Assembly: GCA_003254905.1 (NCBI GenBank)
Contig: QANU01029826.1
Coordinates: 120,749 to 184,748, forward strand
Reading direction: 5' to 3'
Length of the DNA stretch: 64,000 bases
Source of the DNA: Nissolia schottii
Lineage: Eukaryota > Streptophyta > Magnoliopsida > Fabales > Fabaceae
Positions 12,801 to 24,982 of this stretch are shown here, piece by piece. Position 1 is the stretch's first letter. Each line of letters starts with the position of its first letter. Made by a program: the position numbers and the translations under genes. Below the pieces are notes generated by a model. That model was not told the origin of the DNA and searched no databases. It saw only the letters and a list, made by a program, of their open reading frames with translations.

Positions 12801-15800
12801 CCTGCAATCAATCAAATGATCTTCAATTAAATACTAATTAATTAATTTGACTTACATGGAAGGATACATTCATACGCTCTTTAATTCATTTAATTAGATG
12901 TATCACACTCACAGGATTATTTCCCTACCTAAAGTTTTCTATAAAATTTTAGGTGTTCTTAAAACCAGAAAAAAAAAATGGCGTTCTATTATTTATTGTT
13001 TAACACTTTTATTTTGCGGATTCTTGTTATTGTTTTTACTACATTTATTAATGTAATAAGTGAAAATAATAAGTAGAACATAACAATATTTTTCTTTGTT
13101 ATGAGAGCATCTAAAAATTTCTCCAGTTACCTACAATAGCCAAAAACACTTACGTTTTCACATTACATGAAATGGAACAAGTTTTAGCATTTTTATTTTG
13201 GAGTTACCCTATTCCTCCTTTAGGACTTCACACTGCGAATTGCTTGTAACTTAAAGTTTTCTGTCCTATCACCTCTCTATGTGTATAAGAATTGTGTCAT
13301 TTGAACTCATATTTAAAAGAAGAAAAAGAAATTTGGACATAAGATATATGGGTGTGAAATTAACACTAAAAATTCATTTATAAATATATAGAGTTCAGGT
13401 AATTAATGTATCTAAATCCTCCACTCATTTACAGAATCATCGAGGTTGATTTCACACCCAAATTAATACCTATGTCTAGATAAAGATTGCTCTTTCTAGA
13501 ATATCTAATGAAACACATAATCTCAAAGTCTTTGATTCCATGAAGTCTTTGATAACATTATAGCATCACTTCTCCATCCACAATGTAAGTATGAAGGGAA
13601 ATCACAAGTTACTATGTCTCAAGGAAGTACCTCAATTTCATTGTTAGATCTAGCAAGTTCTGCATGTGCATGCCTCTCATATCGTTCCAGGATGTCTTCC
13701 ATGCTGTTCCACAAAGTCAAAATTGGGAAACTATTATATAATCAGATGGAAATACTCATGAATTTTCTTAATTCTTTCTTCTTCTTTTTTTCTCCTTCAT
13801 GAATTCTAAACCATAGGAGATTGGAGAGGAAAATCAGATGCATTCAGCAAACATGTGTTTATATTTTGCCCCTATTTTCAATCAGATTATACATTTGGAC
13901 ATAAGTTTTGGATGTTCATTGATATAAGGGATTTTTGTTTAAATAACTCAAGATTTCTCACCATTAATTGATAATGTGAATTTCATACATCAGTATCAAA
14001 GAAATCAATAATAAAATATTACATTTAATAACACATGATAAAAAAATTAATTAAAATTACTTATTTTTATGTCGATGTACATACCCTAATCCCTAAGAGA
14101 GGGCTGCCCAAGAATATTCTTGGTGAATTGTATAAGACATGACACTTATAATATAACTCATACATGTATATATCAACTTTGTTATTTGTAAATAAAAAAA
14201 ATTAAACATTCTTTACACCTTTAAATTAATCATAATATTATCAATATTTAAATATGATTCATGAAGAATTTATTCATGTGGAACCTGCTGTTTCACGAGC
14301 TTCACGGTTTTAATTAACTCATATTTAAACATGCATGGTTCAGTCATATATAACCGATATTTGTTAGAGTCATTGAAGCTTTCATGATTAAATGTGCATT
14401 TGTATTTTATTACTACTTATTATTAATGAATTAATTAAATGGTTACAATGTAAGTCACTCCCACCACAAATATAAGCTAAAGCTAGATTATTAATTTAAA
14501 GATTTGATTTTAATGTATAAAAAAGTTTTACATTATCATATAATTATATAAAATGATTTAATTAGAATCCACTAATAGTGGAAAAGCGTTTGATACTATC
14601 ATTTAATCATACACTAACAAATCAGTAAATATAGTTGACTATCACACTCACTATTCGAAAATTCATCCAAACAAAATGAATTAATTGGATGACTATGTAA
14701 AATCTTTTACACTATTGCATCAAAATTAAACTCTACATAAAAACACATCAGCTAACAAATATAGTTGAATATCACACTCATTATTTGAAAGATTGAGTAA
14801 ATGAAAGAATTTATTAAATAACGATGTAAAAACTTTATGCAAATAGATCTTGTCAAGTGAATTGTTTGTTATGTGAGATCAGTTATGATCTATCACTATT
14901 AATTGAAAAGATGCAACTTAAGCATGATATAAACAATAAAAATATTAATAGTGAGATATCACACTTAATGGAGGATAAATTCACTGGGGGGAATTTTCTC
15001 TCAAACTTTATATTGTAAGTGCATCATAATTAAGCACTACTTTTGTAAAAAAGAAAATCATAGAAAAACTCATTTTATTACACATACATTAGATGTGAAA
15101 TAGTATTTATGTTTCATAAAGATGTGCAACAAGCATTTATAATTCTTTTTTTATTATTCCAAGGAACTCACAAGTGATATCCAAGAACTGTTAGAGGAAG
15201 CAGCAATGATGATTAGACGTGAACAATGAACATTGTTTTCCACTCAAGACTTCCAATAATAAGAATTAAAATAAGAAAGAGCCTTTAGTAAAATAGTTTG
15301 TTCAAATTGCACTGCTTTTGAATATTCTAATTGTCTCATCTATCATAATGCAATTATATTAAACAGAAAAAAGCTTATGCGATCTATATCAGTTCAGTGT
15401 TTAGTTTTTTGGGATTTGAGAAGTATGACAGAAGAGGCAGATGCAATTTATCATCTTCTGTTTGTCATATTATTTATAGAATGAATATAATGAACTTAAT
15501 TGTCATAAATTTATTGTACTTATTATTTTCTGTTTATTATATCTTGATTTATATTATTATTTAATTAAATATTATTATATAATTAACAATAATTAATTTT
15601 TTACCTATTACTTATGAAGTGATATATATAAAATGATTTTATTAATGGCAGTAATCAATGCATAATGCTGAAACTCAAATATAATTTTATATATTTCCTG
15701 GACCCAGACAAATCAAATAAGCTTCTATTTTTTTTTTGTTGCGACTAAGTCCAATTTTATTGCTTATAAAACGTCATTTGATGACTCTAATTAGTCATAT

Positions 15801-17498
15801 CATACTGTTTCAACTAAAAGCATGTGGAATTAGAATTTCAAGGTCCTATCAAATCCTCTACAGTGGTTCTGAATTCATATTTATCATTAGCCAAGTGAAT
15901 AGAAAGAAGAAAAAAAAGAATGTTCATCACAGCCAAGGCTTAACGCATTAATATCCATGAACGCTTATAGTGTACGGACAAATTCATGTTAGTAGTTATA
16001 CCACAACTTGTGTATGCTGTGGACATTAAAATTTTAACCAAAATAGTATTTATAAACTCTAAAAATTGACATCACGTGGATCCTGTTCAAATAAATAAAT
16101 ATTATAAAATAGAGAAACAAATATTGTCACTAAACATCTATGTTTATATAAACACACGTATATTTAATATTACTTATTTATGTATTTAATAATATTTATT
16201 TATCTATTTTGTGCGTGCACGAAAATGCATGAGTTTAATATTATTCATTATATGTTCGATAATGTTTGTTTGAGATGCTTTGTAATATTTATTTTTTTGT
16301 GAGGTGTATACGAGTATCAAATTTTTAAGTGTATAAATAGAGAGAAAGAAATTTTAGTGACATATATCAATATTAAAAAAGAAAACCCTAAAACACTATA
16401 AAATGTCATAATAATCATTAGTGCTTTTCTTTGAATAAAAAGTTTAAAGAGAGTGGTTGCATTCTAAACTCACATGCCAAAAGACATCCTAAAGTCAATC
16501 CTATTGTAATATATAATAGGAAATGACAATTTGAGCCCAAATATTATTATTTAATTTAGTAAATTATTTGAATCAAGTTATGTTGTTATTAATAAACTAA
16601 AGTTAATGAACAGGTATTTGGTCAAAATCAATGAGAGGGTGTAGGTTTTTTTAAAAAAATATATAACCATAAATCTTACCCCCTTTTTTCATTATTCTTC
16701 GAGTATAAGCCACTAGAATTAGTCTAGTGATGGGATACTTAAATAATTTGCATGAGCTTATAAGTTTTAAAAAAACTATTCTCTACTACTCTTTTAATAC
16801 TAGTAAACAATGAGATATTATTATTTGAGAAATGTTATATTCTCCTACTATATCAACTTATAAATTATCTAACACATCAAAATAAGTAATTTTTTTATTA
16901 CATTTTAGATTTTCAAGACATTGTTTGTATTTAATTTTTTTTTACTTTTAATGTGTAAAAGAATTTGTGGGTCGATTACTAGAACGATATAACATTTCTC
17001 TTGTCATTTTACATCCTCACTTTTCTGTTCTAGTATACATATAAACTGGGCTATATATAGTCAAATATTCACACTAGTTAGGTTGTGGCCTCAGTTTAGG
17101 TATTAAAGTAAAATAGCTAAGTTACTAGGTTAAAAGTGAAGAGAGCTGAAATGTAGAACTATATACCCCTCTTCCAAGGAAACACCATAGGTTGATATAC
17201 ATCTTTTTGTTGACACCATAAATAGGGTAGTAATTAACTAGTTAGGTAGGTTTAATCTAGTACTAGTATTCATAGAAAATTACAAAGGTGAATGACTTCA
17301 CATATCTAGCATACAAGTATATTATTATATACTGAATAAAGTAAATGTTACTCATTTTTTTTAAATTTTTAAAACATTGACTGTTTTTATTTTTTTATTT
17401 CATTTAATATATAAGAAGATTTATAGAATAATGTATAGTTACCGCAGTATATCTATACTCATGGTTGCATTAATTCAAACAAGAAACATCATATAAAC

Positions 17499-17544
<46 letters not shown>

Positions 17545-18409
17545 TTAGGGGGAGGGGTAGAAGGCACTGTCATGTCTATTGTACCAAAACATCTAAACAG
17601 AATACTCACAAAAAACAATACAATAAAATCTTCCACAATTAGATATAACCGTATATGACTTGGACAAAAATAGAGATTAAAAAAAAAAAAAACACGTAGC
17701 TCAGAAACCCAAATTAGAAGGAACAAAAACTATATAGCAAGCCAAGTTGTACTACTGAAGCACAGTACTACTTCTAGATTGGTCCAAAAAAAGGTGTGAC
17801 AGAGACAAAAAAAAAAACAGAACACCAAGAAGATCTTGACTAGCACTATTACATAATTTGATTAGAGATAATGAGAGATCAAACAAAATGATTAATGCTA
17901 ATAAATTAAAATTGCATATTGTTATAGGATTATAGGGGGTGGGGGAGAAATGGTGGATCCAAACTAAAATAGCCACACACAAGGAATCAATATAAACATA
18001 TATATAGACAAACCAAAATGTAAAAGAATTTTTTAAAAATAAAAATAAAAATAAATTGGAATTATTAGATGAAGCATGTCGATATAAGCGCACACATATA
18101 TATAGACAAACCAAAATGTAAACTAAAAAGAATTTGAATAGTAAAAAAAAATGTATAATCGATCATAAGATGAAGCAAATAAATATGATATATTATGGAT
18201 TTATGGTGAGGAATTATAAGTTACCTGGATTCAGATGAAAACTCAAAGAGTTTTCCTTTGGTAGAGAACATAATCAAGGCAACTTGAGCATCACAAAGCA
18301 CAGAGATTTCATGTGCCTTCTTGAGAAGTCCTGTTCTTCTCTTTGAGAATGTCACTTGTTGGCTTGTTTTGTTCTCGATCCGCTTCAGCTCAACCCTACC
18401 CCTTCCCAT
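9850..18409 (-). CDS. FRUITFULL-like (AP1/SQUA clade) MIKC-type MADS-box transcription factor, complete
   Basis: Eight exons on the minus strand: 18225-18409, 13631-13703, 12737-12801, 11828-11927, 11609-11650, 10892-10933, 10646-10782 and 9850-9961, totalling 756 nt (251 aa). The 185/-/65/100/42/42 nt pattern is the classic MIKC layout. The MADS domain starts [20 protein letters not shown] and contains [20 protein letters not shown]. The I region and K box follow ([20 protein letters not shown] is in K). The C-terminus ends [11 protein letters not shown], matching the euFUL/paleoAP1 (L/M)PPWML motif rather than the farnesylated euAP1 ending. FUL-like proteins bind CArG boxes as multimers and act in flowering, inflorescence identity and fruit development. 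Which FUL subclade it belongs to (FUL, or AGL79/VEG1-like) needs a tree. Exon 2 is 73 nt where 79 nt is usual in FUL genes, so the I domain is two codons shorter. Intron 1 is about 4.5 kb, a common site of MADS-gene regulation. Confidence 0.95.
11292..11400. repeat. Tandem duplication with 60 bp period in a FUL-like intron
   Basis: The phrase TGACTTTGAAGGACAA occurs at 11292 and again at 11352. In both copies it is followed by nearly the same ATTGAACTAGCTTGTCAT and a run of AT dinucleotides. It lies in the intron between exons 5 and 6. Copy number is likely to vary between accessions. Confidence 0.8.
14626..14790. repeat. Imperfect local duplication in FUL-like intron 1
   Basis: A phrase of about 40 bp containing ATATAGTTGACTATCACACT occurs near 14639. 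A similar one, ATATAGTTGAATATCACACT, occurs near 14759, about 120 bp downstream. Both lie in AT-rich DNA that also carries weaker matches. Confidence 0.5.
17502..17540. repeat. (TA)n microsatellite in FUL-like intron 1
   Basis: An uninterrupted run of about 19 TA dinucleotides, just 3' of ATATAAACATT. It could serve as a length marker for this MADS gene. Confidence 0.95.
17997..18122. repeat. Direct repeats of about 28 bp in FUL-like intron 1
   Basis: The phrase CATATATATAGACAAACC, continuing AAAATGTAAA, appears near 17998 and again near 18095, about 97 bp apart. Both copies lie close to the 5' splice site of intron 1. Confidence 0.75.
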
Positions 18410-18671
18410 TCTTTTTCTCCTTTTTTTCTTCTCAATTCTTGTTCTTCTAAGGAGGAGGAGATCAATAGTCAAAATTAGCAAGTGAGAAGGGCACAAAAGG
18501 AGAAAAACACAAGGGTAAGCATTGCATATAAAGAAAGAGATTATGTATAAAGATGGAAACCCTAGAGAAAGAGAGTAGAGAGATGTAGAGAGATAGAGAG
18601 AGAGCATTATTCACCTGAAGGAAGACAGAGAATAGGAAAAATGAAGAAAGAAAGCATGGAAGATAAAGAAA

Positions 18672-18699
18672 TGGATGGTGTCTATATATGTATAGGATA
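18672..18699 (-). promoter_or_regulatory. Candidate TATA region of the FUL-like gene
   Basis: On the minus strand the sequence reads CATATATAGACACC, about 270 bp upstream of the ATG. The region between it and the ATG is rich in GA/CT, as in many plant 5' leaders. The transcription start is not proven. Confidence 0.35.
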
Positions 18700-18760
18700 G
18701 CATGGGATTTTTTACTATTTCTGTGCTTCCAAAATTGCTAATTTAATTAATTGTGAATGG

Positions 18761-18787
<27 letters not shown>
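18761..18787. repeat. (GA)n microsatellite upstream of the FUL-like gene
   Basis: About 13 GA dinucleotides in a row, some 350 bp upstream of the FUL-like ATG and just upstream of the candidate TATA region. GA tracts in plant promoters can bind BPC/GAGA-type factors; a role here is speculation. Confidence 0.9.
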
Positions 18788-18791
<4 letters not shown>

Positions 18792-20824
18792 CAACAGAAG
18801 TGGTGAAGAAATTGGCAGAAATTATGTTACTAATATTGAATAAAACGAAGGAAAATGATATGTTGACAAAAAATTTATTCAGAATTTTTGTGATATGGCA
18901 CGATTTCTAATGATTATTAGATAAGTGATTGTACTCTTTTTATTTATCTAACCATCATTTTTGAATCTTAATTAATTCTGACTATATTGTATTACTCTAA
19001 AAATGAAGTGGTAGAATTGATCATTTATACATTTAAAATTCAATACTAATGTCACGTTATTTTGATAATTAAATTTTGTTATAGAAAAAAATGGTTGTTA
19101 TTATCTCATATTTTTTTAATAAAAGTGTTAAAGAGTTTTATATACTACAACAAATTTGAACTAAGATTATATTTCACTATAAAAATTTGGTTTAAGTTTG
19201 TATTTTTTATTAACTATACTTAAAAAATGAGTTTAGTAGGGAAAGACATGTACATTTGATCGACCAAAGACTACACTTTATAATATATGTAAGGTCACTC
19301 TTAATTAGTAACCTAAAAAGGTAATGCATTGACTTTAAAAGTATAATTTTTTTTGTAGTGTATTATTATAAAATTAAGCGTACACTCTTTAAGGGTTACC
19401 AAGCTAAAAATAAATTTATGTATTATTAAATGTAGTTTTTCATTAAAAAAATATATTCTTTTTTATATTGAATAACACATTTTTTAAGTTTACTTAATAA
19501 AATAAAATATGATAGTAAGTCAATTTTTTTTTGTAATAATACAATAATCTAATTATATATTATTATTACTTCAAAAATAATCAAGTCGTGTAGGTCTATC
19601 TCAAAAGTCTTCGATCGGGGTACAATAGGATAACACCGTAAGTACGAACTATCTCAAAATGCATAGCATTTTTTTAAAAAATAAATTTGGAAAAAGAAGA
19701 AAAAATTAGGGTATGGACAACCATTAAGAGGTGATGTGACTTAAAAATTGAGAATAAAAAAACTTTTGGAAGGAAAGAAGTGGGGGGATATGACAAGTGA
19801 TGAACCTAGGTGTGGTGTAGGCGGGGACAATGCGTTGTCGAGTTCTGATTTGTCGTTGGGTGTTAAGGTACGATGCGTTGTCGAGTTCTGATTGGTCGGA
19901 AGAAGGAGAGAAGGCTGGTGATTAATTGAAAGGGGAGACAGTCCGTACGATGATAACGCAGTGTTTCCAATATAGATTTAAAAGGTTATTTGAACTCATA
20001 TGATATGAGATATTATGTTAATTTATATCTTATTTATTATTATATAAGATTTTAATGAAATTTAGATTCTTATAAAATATTATTTAATAATAAATAAAAT
20101 GTGAGTTACTGTAATATCTCATATCTCATTACTACAAATAATATTTTCCTTGATGTAAATGCGACTAAGACCGGAAAACCAGTTTGTTTTGTTTTTGTTT
20201 GGTGTGATTTGTGTGTAGTGTTTATGGGATTCAAGCTTTGTTTCTGATTGGTTGACGGCGCCACCCTCTCACACTCACTGCTTCATCCCCCTCGTCCCCT
20301 CTTTCACTAGCAAGCACCAATTTAGGCTTTCACTAATTGTTTTTTTCTTGAAAGGAGAACATGGGACACTAGCTAGTGAGCTTAGTAAGGTGTGTTGGTT
20401 ATAGGGTGGTACTAATAAGATGATGTTATTTAATAATTTGGGAGTGAATACTTTGAGGAATGTGTGTGAGTGTATGTTTTGTGATTTTATTGAATTTTGT
20501 TATCTTTAGTGTACATATAATAATAGCTTAACAGTGTTAGTTGGGGTTTTTTTTTTTTGAAAAAAATAACATCCTCAGTCCTTTATCCGCTGTTAGTAAA
20601 TAACATTGAGTTTCTTTAAAATGTTAATGATGATATCGTACTACTTATGTTATTTTCAAAAATAGTATTACTTATCTGAAAAAATTTATGAGGTTGATAT
20701 TGACACGAAGGTGACAAAAAATAAAAAGTTTTTAATTATGATAAATGATATAGTTATTCTGAGGGAGATAAATGATAAAAGTGATATAGTGAGGAAGCTA
20801 TGACTTTCATCTTGGCTCGATTTG
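18788..20824. other. Spacer upstream of the FUL-like gene, no gene seen
   Basis: Mostly AT-rich. A GC-richer patch at about 19790-19950 contains GCGTTGTCGAGTTCTGATT twice, near 19831 and 19871. Another GC-richer patch is at about 20250-20330. No exon structure was found. Confidence 0.5.
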
Positions 20825-20998
20825 ACACTGGCCTCTATTCATAGTTTGATTCATAGAGATTGGCATGTGGTTTGACATGTGCTTCGGATGGCAAATAGAT
20901 GTGCTGATACTTTGGCTCATGTTGGGACAAGAGAAAATAGTAGAGTGGTCTATGTTGTTGACTCTTGTGCACGAGATATTTTATCCTTTAAATTATAA
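20825..20998 (+). pseudogene. RNase H-domain remnant of a LINE-type retroelement or related protein
   Basis: One reading frame from 20825 to the stop at 20996-20998 gives segments like SLIHRDWHVV and HVLRMANRCADTLAHVG, separated by an in-frame TGA. This matches the C-terminal part of the RNase H-like (RVT_3) domain carried by many plant non-LTR retrotransposon proteins, where DW.V...HV.R.AN.CAD.LA is usual. The rest of the domain and the reverse transcriptase are not found nearby. It is a degraded fragment, presumably not expressed. Confidence 0.7.
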
Positions 20999-21846
20999 TA
21001 GCAAAAAAATTATAAAACTAAACCTCAATTTCAATATTTTCTTTTCATTTTCGTGGAATGCTACGTTTTCTTTTTATTTCTATTGAACTTCACATTGTCA
21101 TGTGATTCTCGTGTAATGTCACATTTTCATTTGATTCTCATATAACGTCATGTTTCATTTACATTATTGTGCAACGCCATGTTTATGTGCAATATCATGT
21201 TTTCTGCATACTTCCATGCAATGTCTTTCTTCCTTCTGATTTTGTTACAATATCATATTTCCTTCCAATTCATGCACGTTTCCTTCTGTTTCTCATGCTC
21301 TGAAACAAAATAATCCGACTAAGTTGGAAAGACCTCGCCAAAAAACCCCAGAAAAAAACCCAATATTATATAAATTACACTCTACCTAAGTATTATATAA
21401 ATTAACCTCGCCAAAAATTATTATTAGAAGAAGTGCACTATAAAATGTAATTACCATATATAAACCATATGAACCATAATTTTTTAAACAAAATTATTAA
21501 ATTAACGACATTATTATTACGTTTCATTCACGCCACTTTTTTTTATTCTGAGATTTGAATTTTTTTTTGAATCTATGAGATCTGAAAATTTGAGATAAAT
21601 ATGTATTTTTATTTTATTAGTTCTAACTTTATCTAATGATGATATTGGTTATTTGAATAATTTTTAACGATTAAATCTGTAAATGGTAATAATTGGTATT
21701 GATATTATTGAATTTAACTATGTTGTAAATCATCTTAAAAGTTGAAAATCTTCTTAAGGAATGACTATATTAATTTTTCATAGGTCTGGTGTAATTCATT
21801 CCGTAGAGTTAAAAATAAAAAATAAAAAATTGAATGGTACAACACC
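20999..21846. other. Spacer with degenerate short repeats, no gene seen
   Basis: Between about 21070 and 21260, variants of ATTCTCGTGTAATGTCA and of AACG(T/C)CATGTTT recur every 25-35 bp. This is a decayed tandem array directly after the RNase H remnant and may be the tail region of the same old element. Confidence 0.4.
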
Positions 21847-22213
21847 TTCCAAAAAAACAAAGGTATGATACCTCTTTTTTTTCAACCACTTATAATTATT
21901 TTTTCTATCTAAGCATTATATTTAAACTTAGCTATTTTTTTCCTTTTAATTTGATCCTAAATACCATTATTCTTAAACATAACTATCCTCCACTTTAAAT
22001 ACAAGTATTTGCACATTAAAAAAATATTTTTGAGAATAAATTTTTTTAAATTTTAACAATAAAATTTGAGGTCAAATTAAGATAAATAAAAAAGGGTCTA
22101 AACATAAAGTTTATATAGTACTTAGGTAGAGAAATAGATGAATTTGATTTTTTTATACTTAATTTGATTTATTTTTTTTTAAAAAGAGGTATCATACCTT
22201 CGTTTATTAGGAG
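21847..22213. mobile_element. Inverted-repeat (foldback) MITE, about 367 bp
   Basis: The left end contains CAAAGGTATGATACCTCTTT near 21859, and the right end contains its near-exact complement AAAGAGGTATCATACCTTCG near 22184. The inverted similarity continues inward: TCTATCTAAGCATTATAT on the left against TATATAGTACTTAGGTAGAG on the right. Most of the element could therefore fold into one hairpin. There is no coding potential. The target duplication is unclear. Confidence 0.7.
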
Positions 22214-24330
22214 ACATTGTGACATTAAAAAAAATCATCTTAATAGCATATAATAATTTATAATTTTTTTTCAATAAAGTGATATATCATTATTTTAAAT
22301 TTACACAAAAAATATTAAATAATCAACAATAATTTATTATTTATTTTAACGGTTTAAAAAAACATTACATATAATTTGAACTATATTTTTAATATAATAT
22401 TGTAATGTAATACTCTAATTAATTTAATATCAATAAAAAATAAAAAAAAACCACAGTTAATTATAAATACAAGTGTTATTTTAAAAAAAATTTAAAGAAA
22501 AGGAAATGGACAAAATTCATACAATAAATTAGAAAAAAAAATATATTTATAAGCAAACTCTCACTTTCATTTCTTTAAATACATGGACTGCACCTTAAAA
22601 ATTTGCTATAGTTATTTTACAAAGTCTCAAATTTATGAGTCCTTGAAAATGGGTGGGCCCATAAAGCATTAATGAGTCACTTAATTCAAATTGAATGAAC
22701 AAGATGGTGGTTACAATGAGAATGAATGAACATAATTAATAATTGTTGCGAATAGTTGTATTAAAACTCTCAATAGTATATTGCTTTGATCTCCCTTAAT
22801 TTCTACATATACATGTGTTGTTGTCTCACTTAGCGCATAGAGTGGTAAGTAGTATTGTCTAGGTTAGAATTGATTTATTTCTCCCTTTTTTTAGTCGATT
22901 ATTCTTATAAAAGTGGAGAATGATAGAAAGAGATGGAGAGGGCATTGGTTAGTCATCATGTATTTAATTAGTCAACTTTAATTAGAAGTTATGGAATTAA
23001 TCAATTGGCTTGGCTTTAATTAGTCATCGCGTTAGTTAGATGTAATGTATTTGATTAGTTAGTTTGACTGTGATTAATCATCACTTTGATTATCAATATA
23101 AAATGACCAAAAGTAAATAGGATAACTGAACGAAGTAGAACGTTCCGAGATAGACCAATATGGACAACTATGACTTGAAAGAAGCAAATACACTCAAAGA
23201 GAAGTAGTAGTGTTAGTTGAAGGACATGTTTTAACCGATACCTTAATGTGTCTCTTAACTATATATTGGTTGAAAATAAACTCATATTTTATCTCAAATA
23301 ATAATTAAATGACACCTCATGATATTTTTTAAAATGAGTTTTGAAACTAAGTACAAAAGACATTTTTCATAGAGAAAATAATGACGTCTCCTTCAAACTT
23401 AAATTTTCAAATAAAACTTATTGTGATTGCTAGTAGAAGTACATTTTTTTTTGTCTTATCATATATAGGTATTTTTTTATTGGAAACAATCTTGTTGGAG
23501 TTAGATAGGACTTTTTAAACGGTAAAACTCTCCTTTCTGAAATTTAACATAGTTGTGTACTTAGGAATCAAATTTGAGGCCTCTAATAAAGCTAAAATAG
23601 TCTCTTCCAACCGATGATCTATGTGCTCAACAGTTTGCAAAAGTATGTTAGATGTGCATAACAATTCAAACATAAATACGAGAATCAATCTTTGCCATTC
23701 CATGGTGGAGTACTGTCTCTCCTATATATATAGACTCAAAAGAGGACGTACAAATTAACATTTTCCAACAAAGTTGATAATTATACACAACCATACATCT
23801 TAAAGCTTGTTGTTAATGAAGGTTGTATTTAATTATTTATATACCTAAGTATTTTCGAAACTTTAGTTGAACAAATATTATATTATATAGCTTGCTACAC
23901 ACACACACACACACAAGAGTAGGTAGGTATACTAGGTAGGGGTTAGGATAAATTGTCAACAAGACAGAGACACAGCCAGCTTGCTTGCAGAGCAGTCTCG
24001 TGGATGGAATTGATCAATGGAGCAAACTCCATGTTCGTACCTTTTGCCTCTTTATTGTGAAAGTAAAAGTAACAACACATTTTACGGACTTTAGTATATA
24101 TATGTAGGCGAATTTTACCAAACCATACACACACGTACGTAATCAATTACATGCATGAATAAAACTTATTGTTATTAGGGGAAAATATATATCACGCGGG
24201 ATCCCTAAACTTTTCCCCATGTCATATTTAACTTTTAATATAAATAAAATGTTAAAATAGTTTTTAATGTTTCCATTCGTGAGTCTAAGACAGAGGGACA
24301 AATAAGAACAACGAAAAAAAGTTGGAGACT
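22214..24330. other. AT-rich spacer, no gene seen
   Basis: Contains a (CA)n run near 23896-23914 and several open frames of 60-70 codons with no recognisable domain and AT-driven composition. No exon set could be assembled. Confidence 0.5.
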
Positions 24331-24799
24331 AAAGGAAACCTATGATCTTTTCATATGCGAAAGCAATGTAAAAGATAAGACCTGATGGCGGGCAATCAAT
24401 GAAATAGTAGTTCTATGTAATAAGTAACTGGATGCATGAAACTATGATATGATTCAATTCCCAACAAGCTCTGGAACTACCTCTGATTTATTTCCTATTT
24501 ACTTTTATGTTGTTTATTTATTTATTTAACTATCAACAATTTATCAAATCATTCACTTCATTGTTTAATTAACTAAACTCAAGAATGGTAATTTTGCAAC
24601 TCTCTGTGGATTCGACTATACCCGACTATACTGCAATTGAATCCCTTGTGGATCTGAAAGCCGTAAAGTAGGATATATATATATATATATTTAATTTGAG
24701 CAACGTAAAGTGCAAACAATAGGCTTTCATCAAACTTGGCACGATTGTGGGAAACCAGACTATGTCAGGATTGAATGAAGTGCTATTTGACTTTCATCA
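24331..24799 (+). repeat. 5' LTR, truncated at its left side
   Basis: Positions 24331-24583 match 29647-29898 almost base for base. The remaining part, 24584-24799, is the terminal segment of the LTR and has no partner at the 3' end, because that copy stops at the N. It ends ...TTTCATCA before the primer site. About 1.15 kb of the upstream part is missing relative to the 3' LTR. Confidence 0.8.
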
Positions 24800-24803
24800 A
24801 ATT

Positions 24804-24821
24804 TGGCGCCGTTGCTGGGGA
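24804..24821 (+). other. Primer binding site complementary to tRNA-Asp
   Basis: TGGCGCCGTTGCTGGGGA is complementary, with one mismatch, to the 3' end of plant tRNA-Asp (...TCCCCGGCAACGGCGCCA). This primer is characteristic of Athila/Tat-type Ty3-gypsy elements. A decayed second copy lies 67 bp upstream (about 24737-24754). Confidence 0.8.
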
Positions 24822-24982
24822 GTTGCGTCAAAAATACATAGCTTGAGTTTTGTTTGATTAAATAATTGTGAATATCTGTAAAATATTGTATAATTCTTAT
24901 TTTATTGTTTTATGAACTTCCTTTTACTTTGTGAACTATCTTGTGTTAATCTTATTTGTCTAGTGTGAATTTTTCTTAGCAA

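Larger units (their letters stand above)
13704..18224 (-). other. Large first intron of the FUL-like gene
   Basis: A 4.5 kb AT-rich intron follows the MADS-domain exon. It contains local duplications (about 14626-14790; 17997-18122), a (TA)n run at 17502-17540 and no credible coding exon. First introns of MADS-box genes often hold cis-regulatory elements; none is identified here. Confidence 0.6.
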
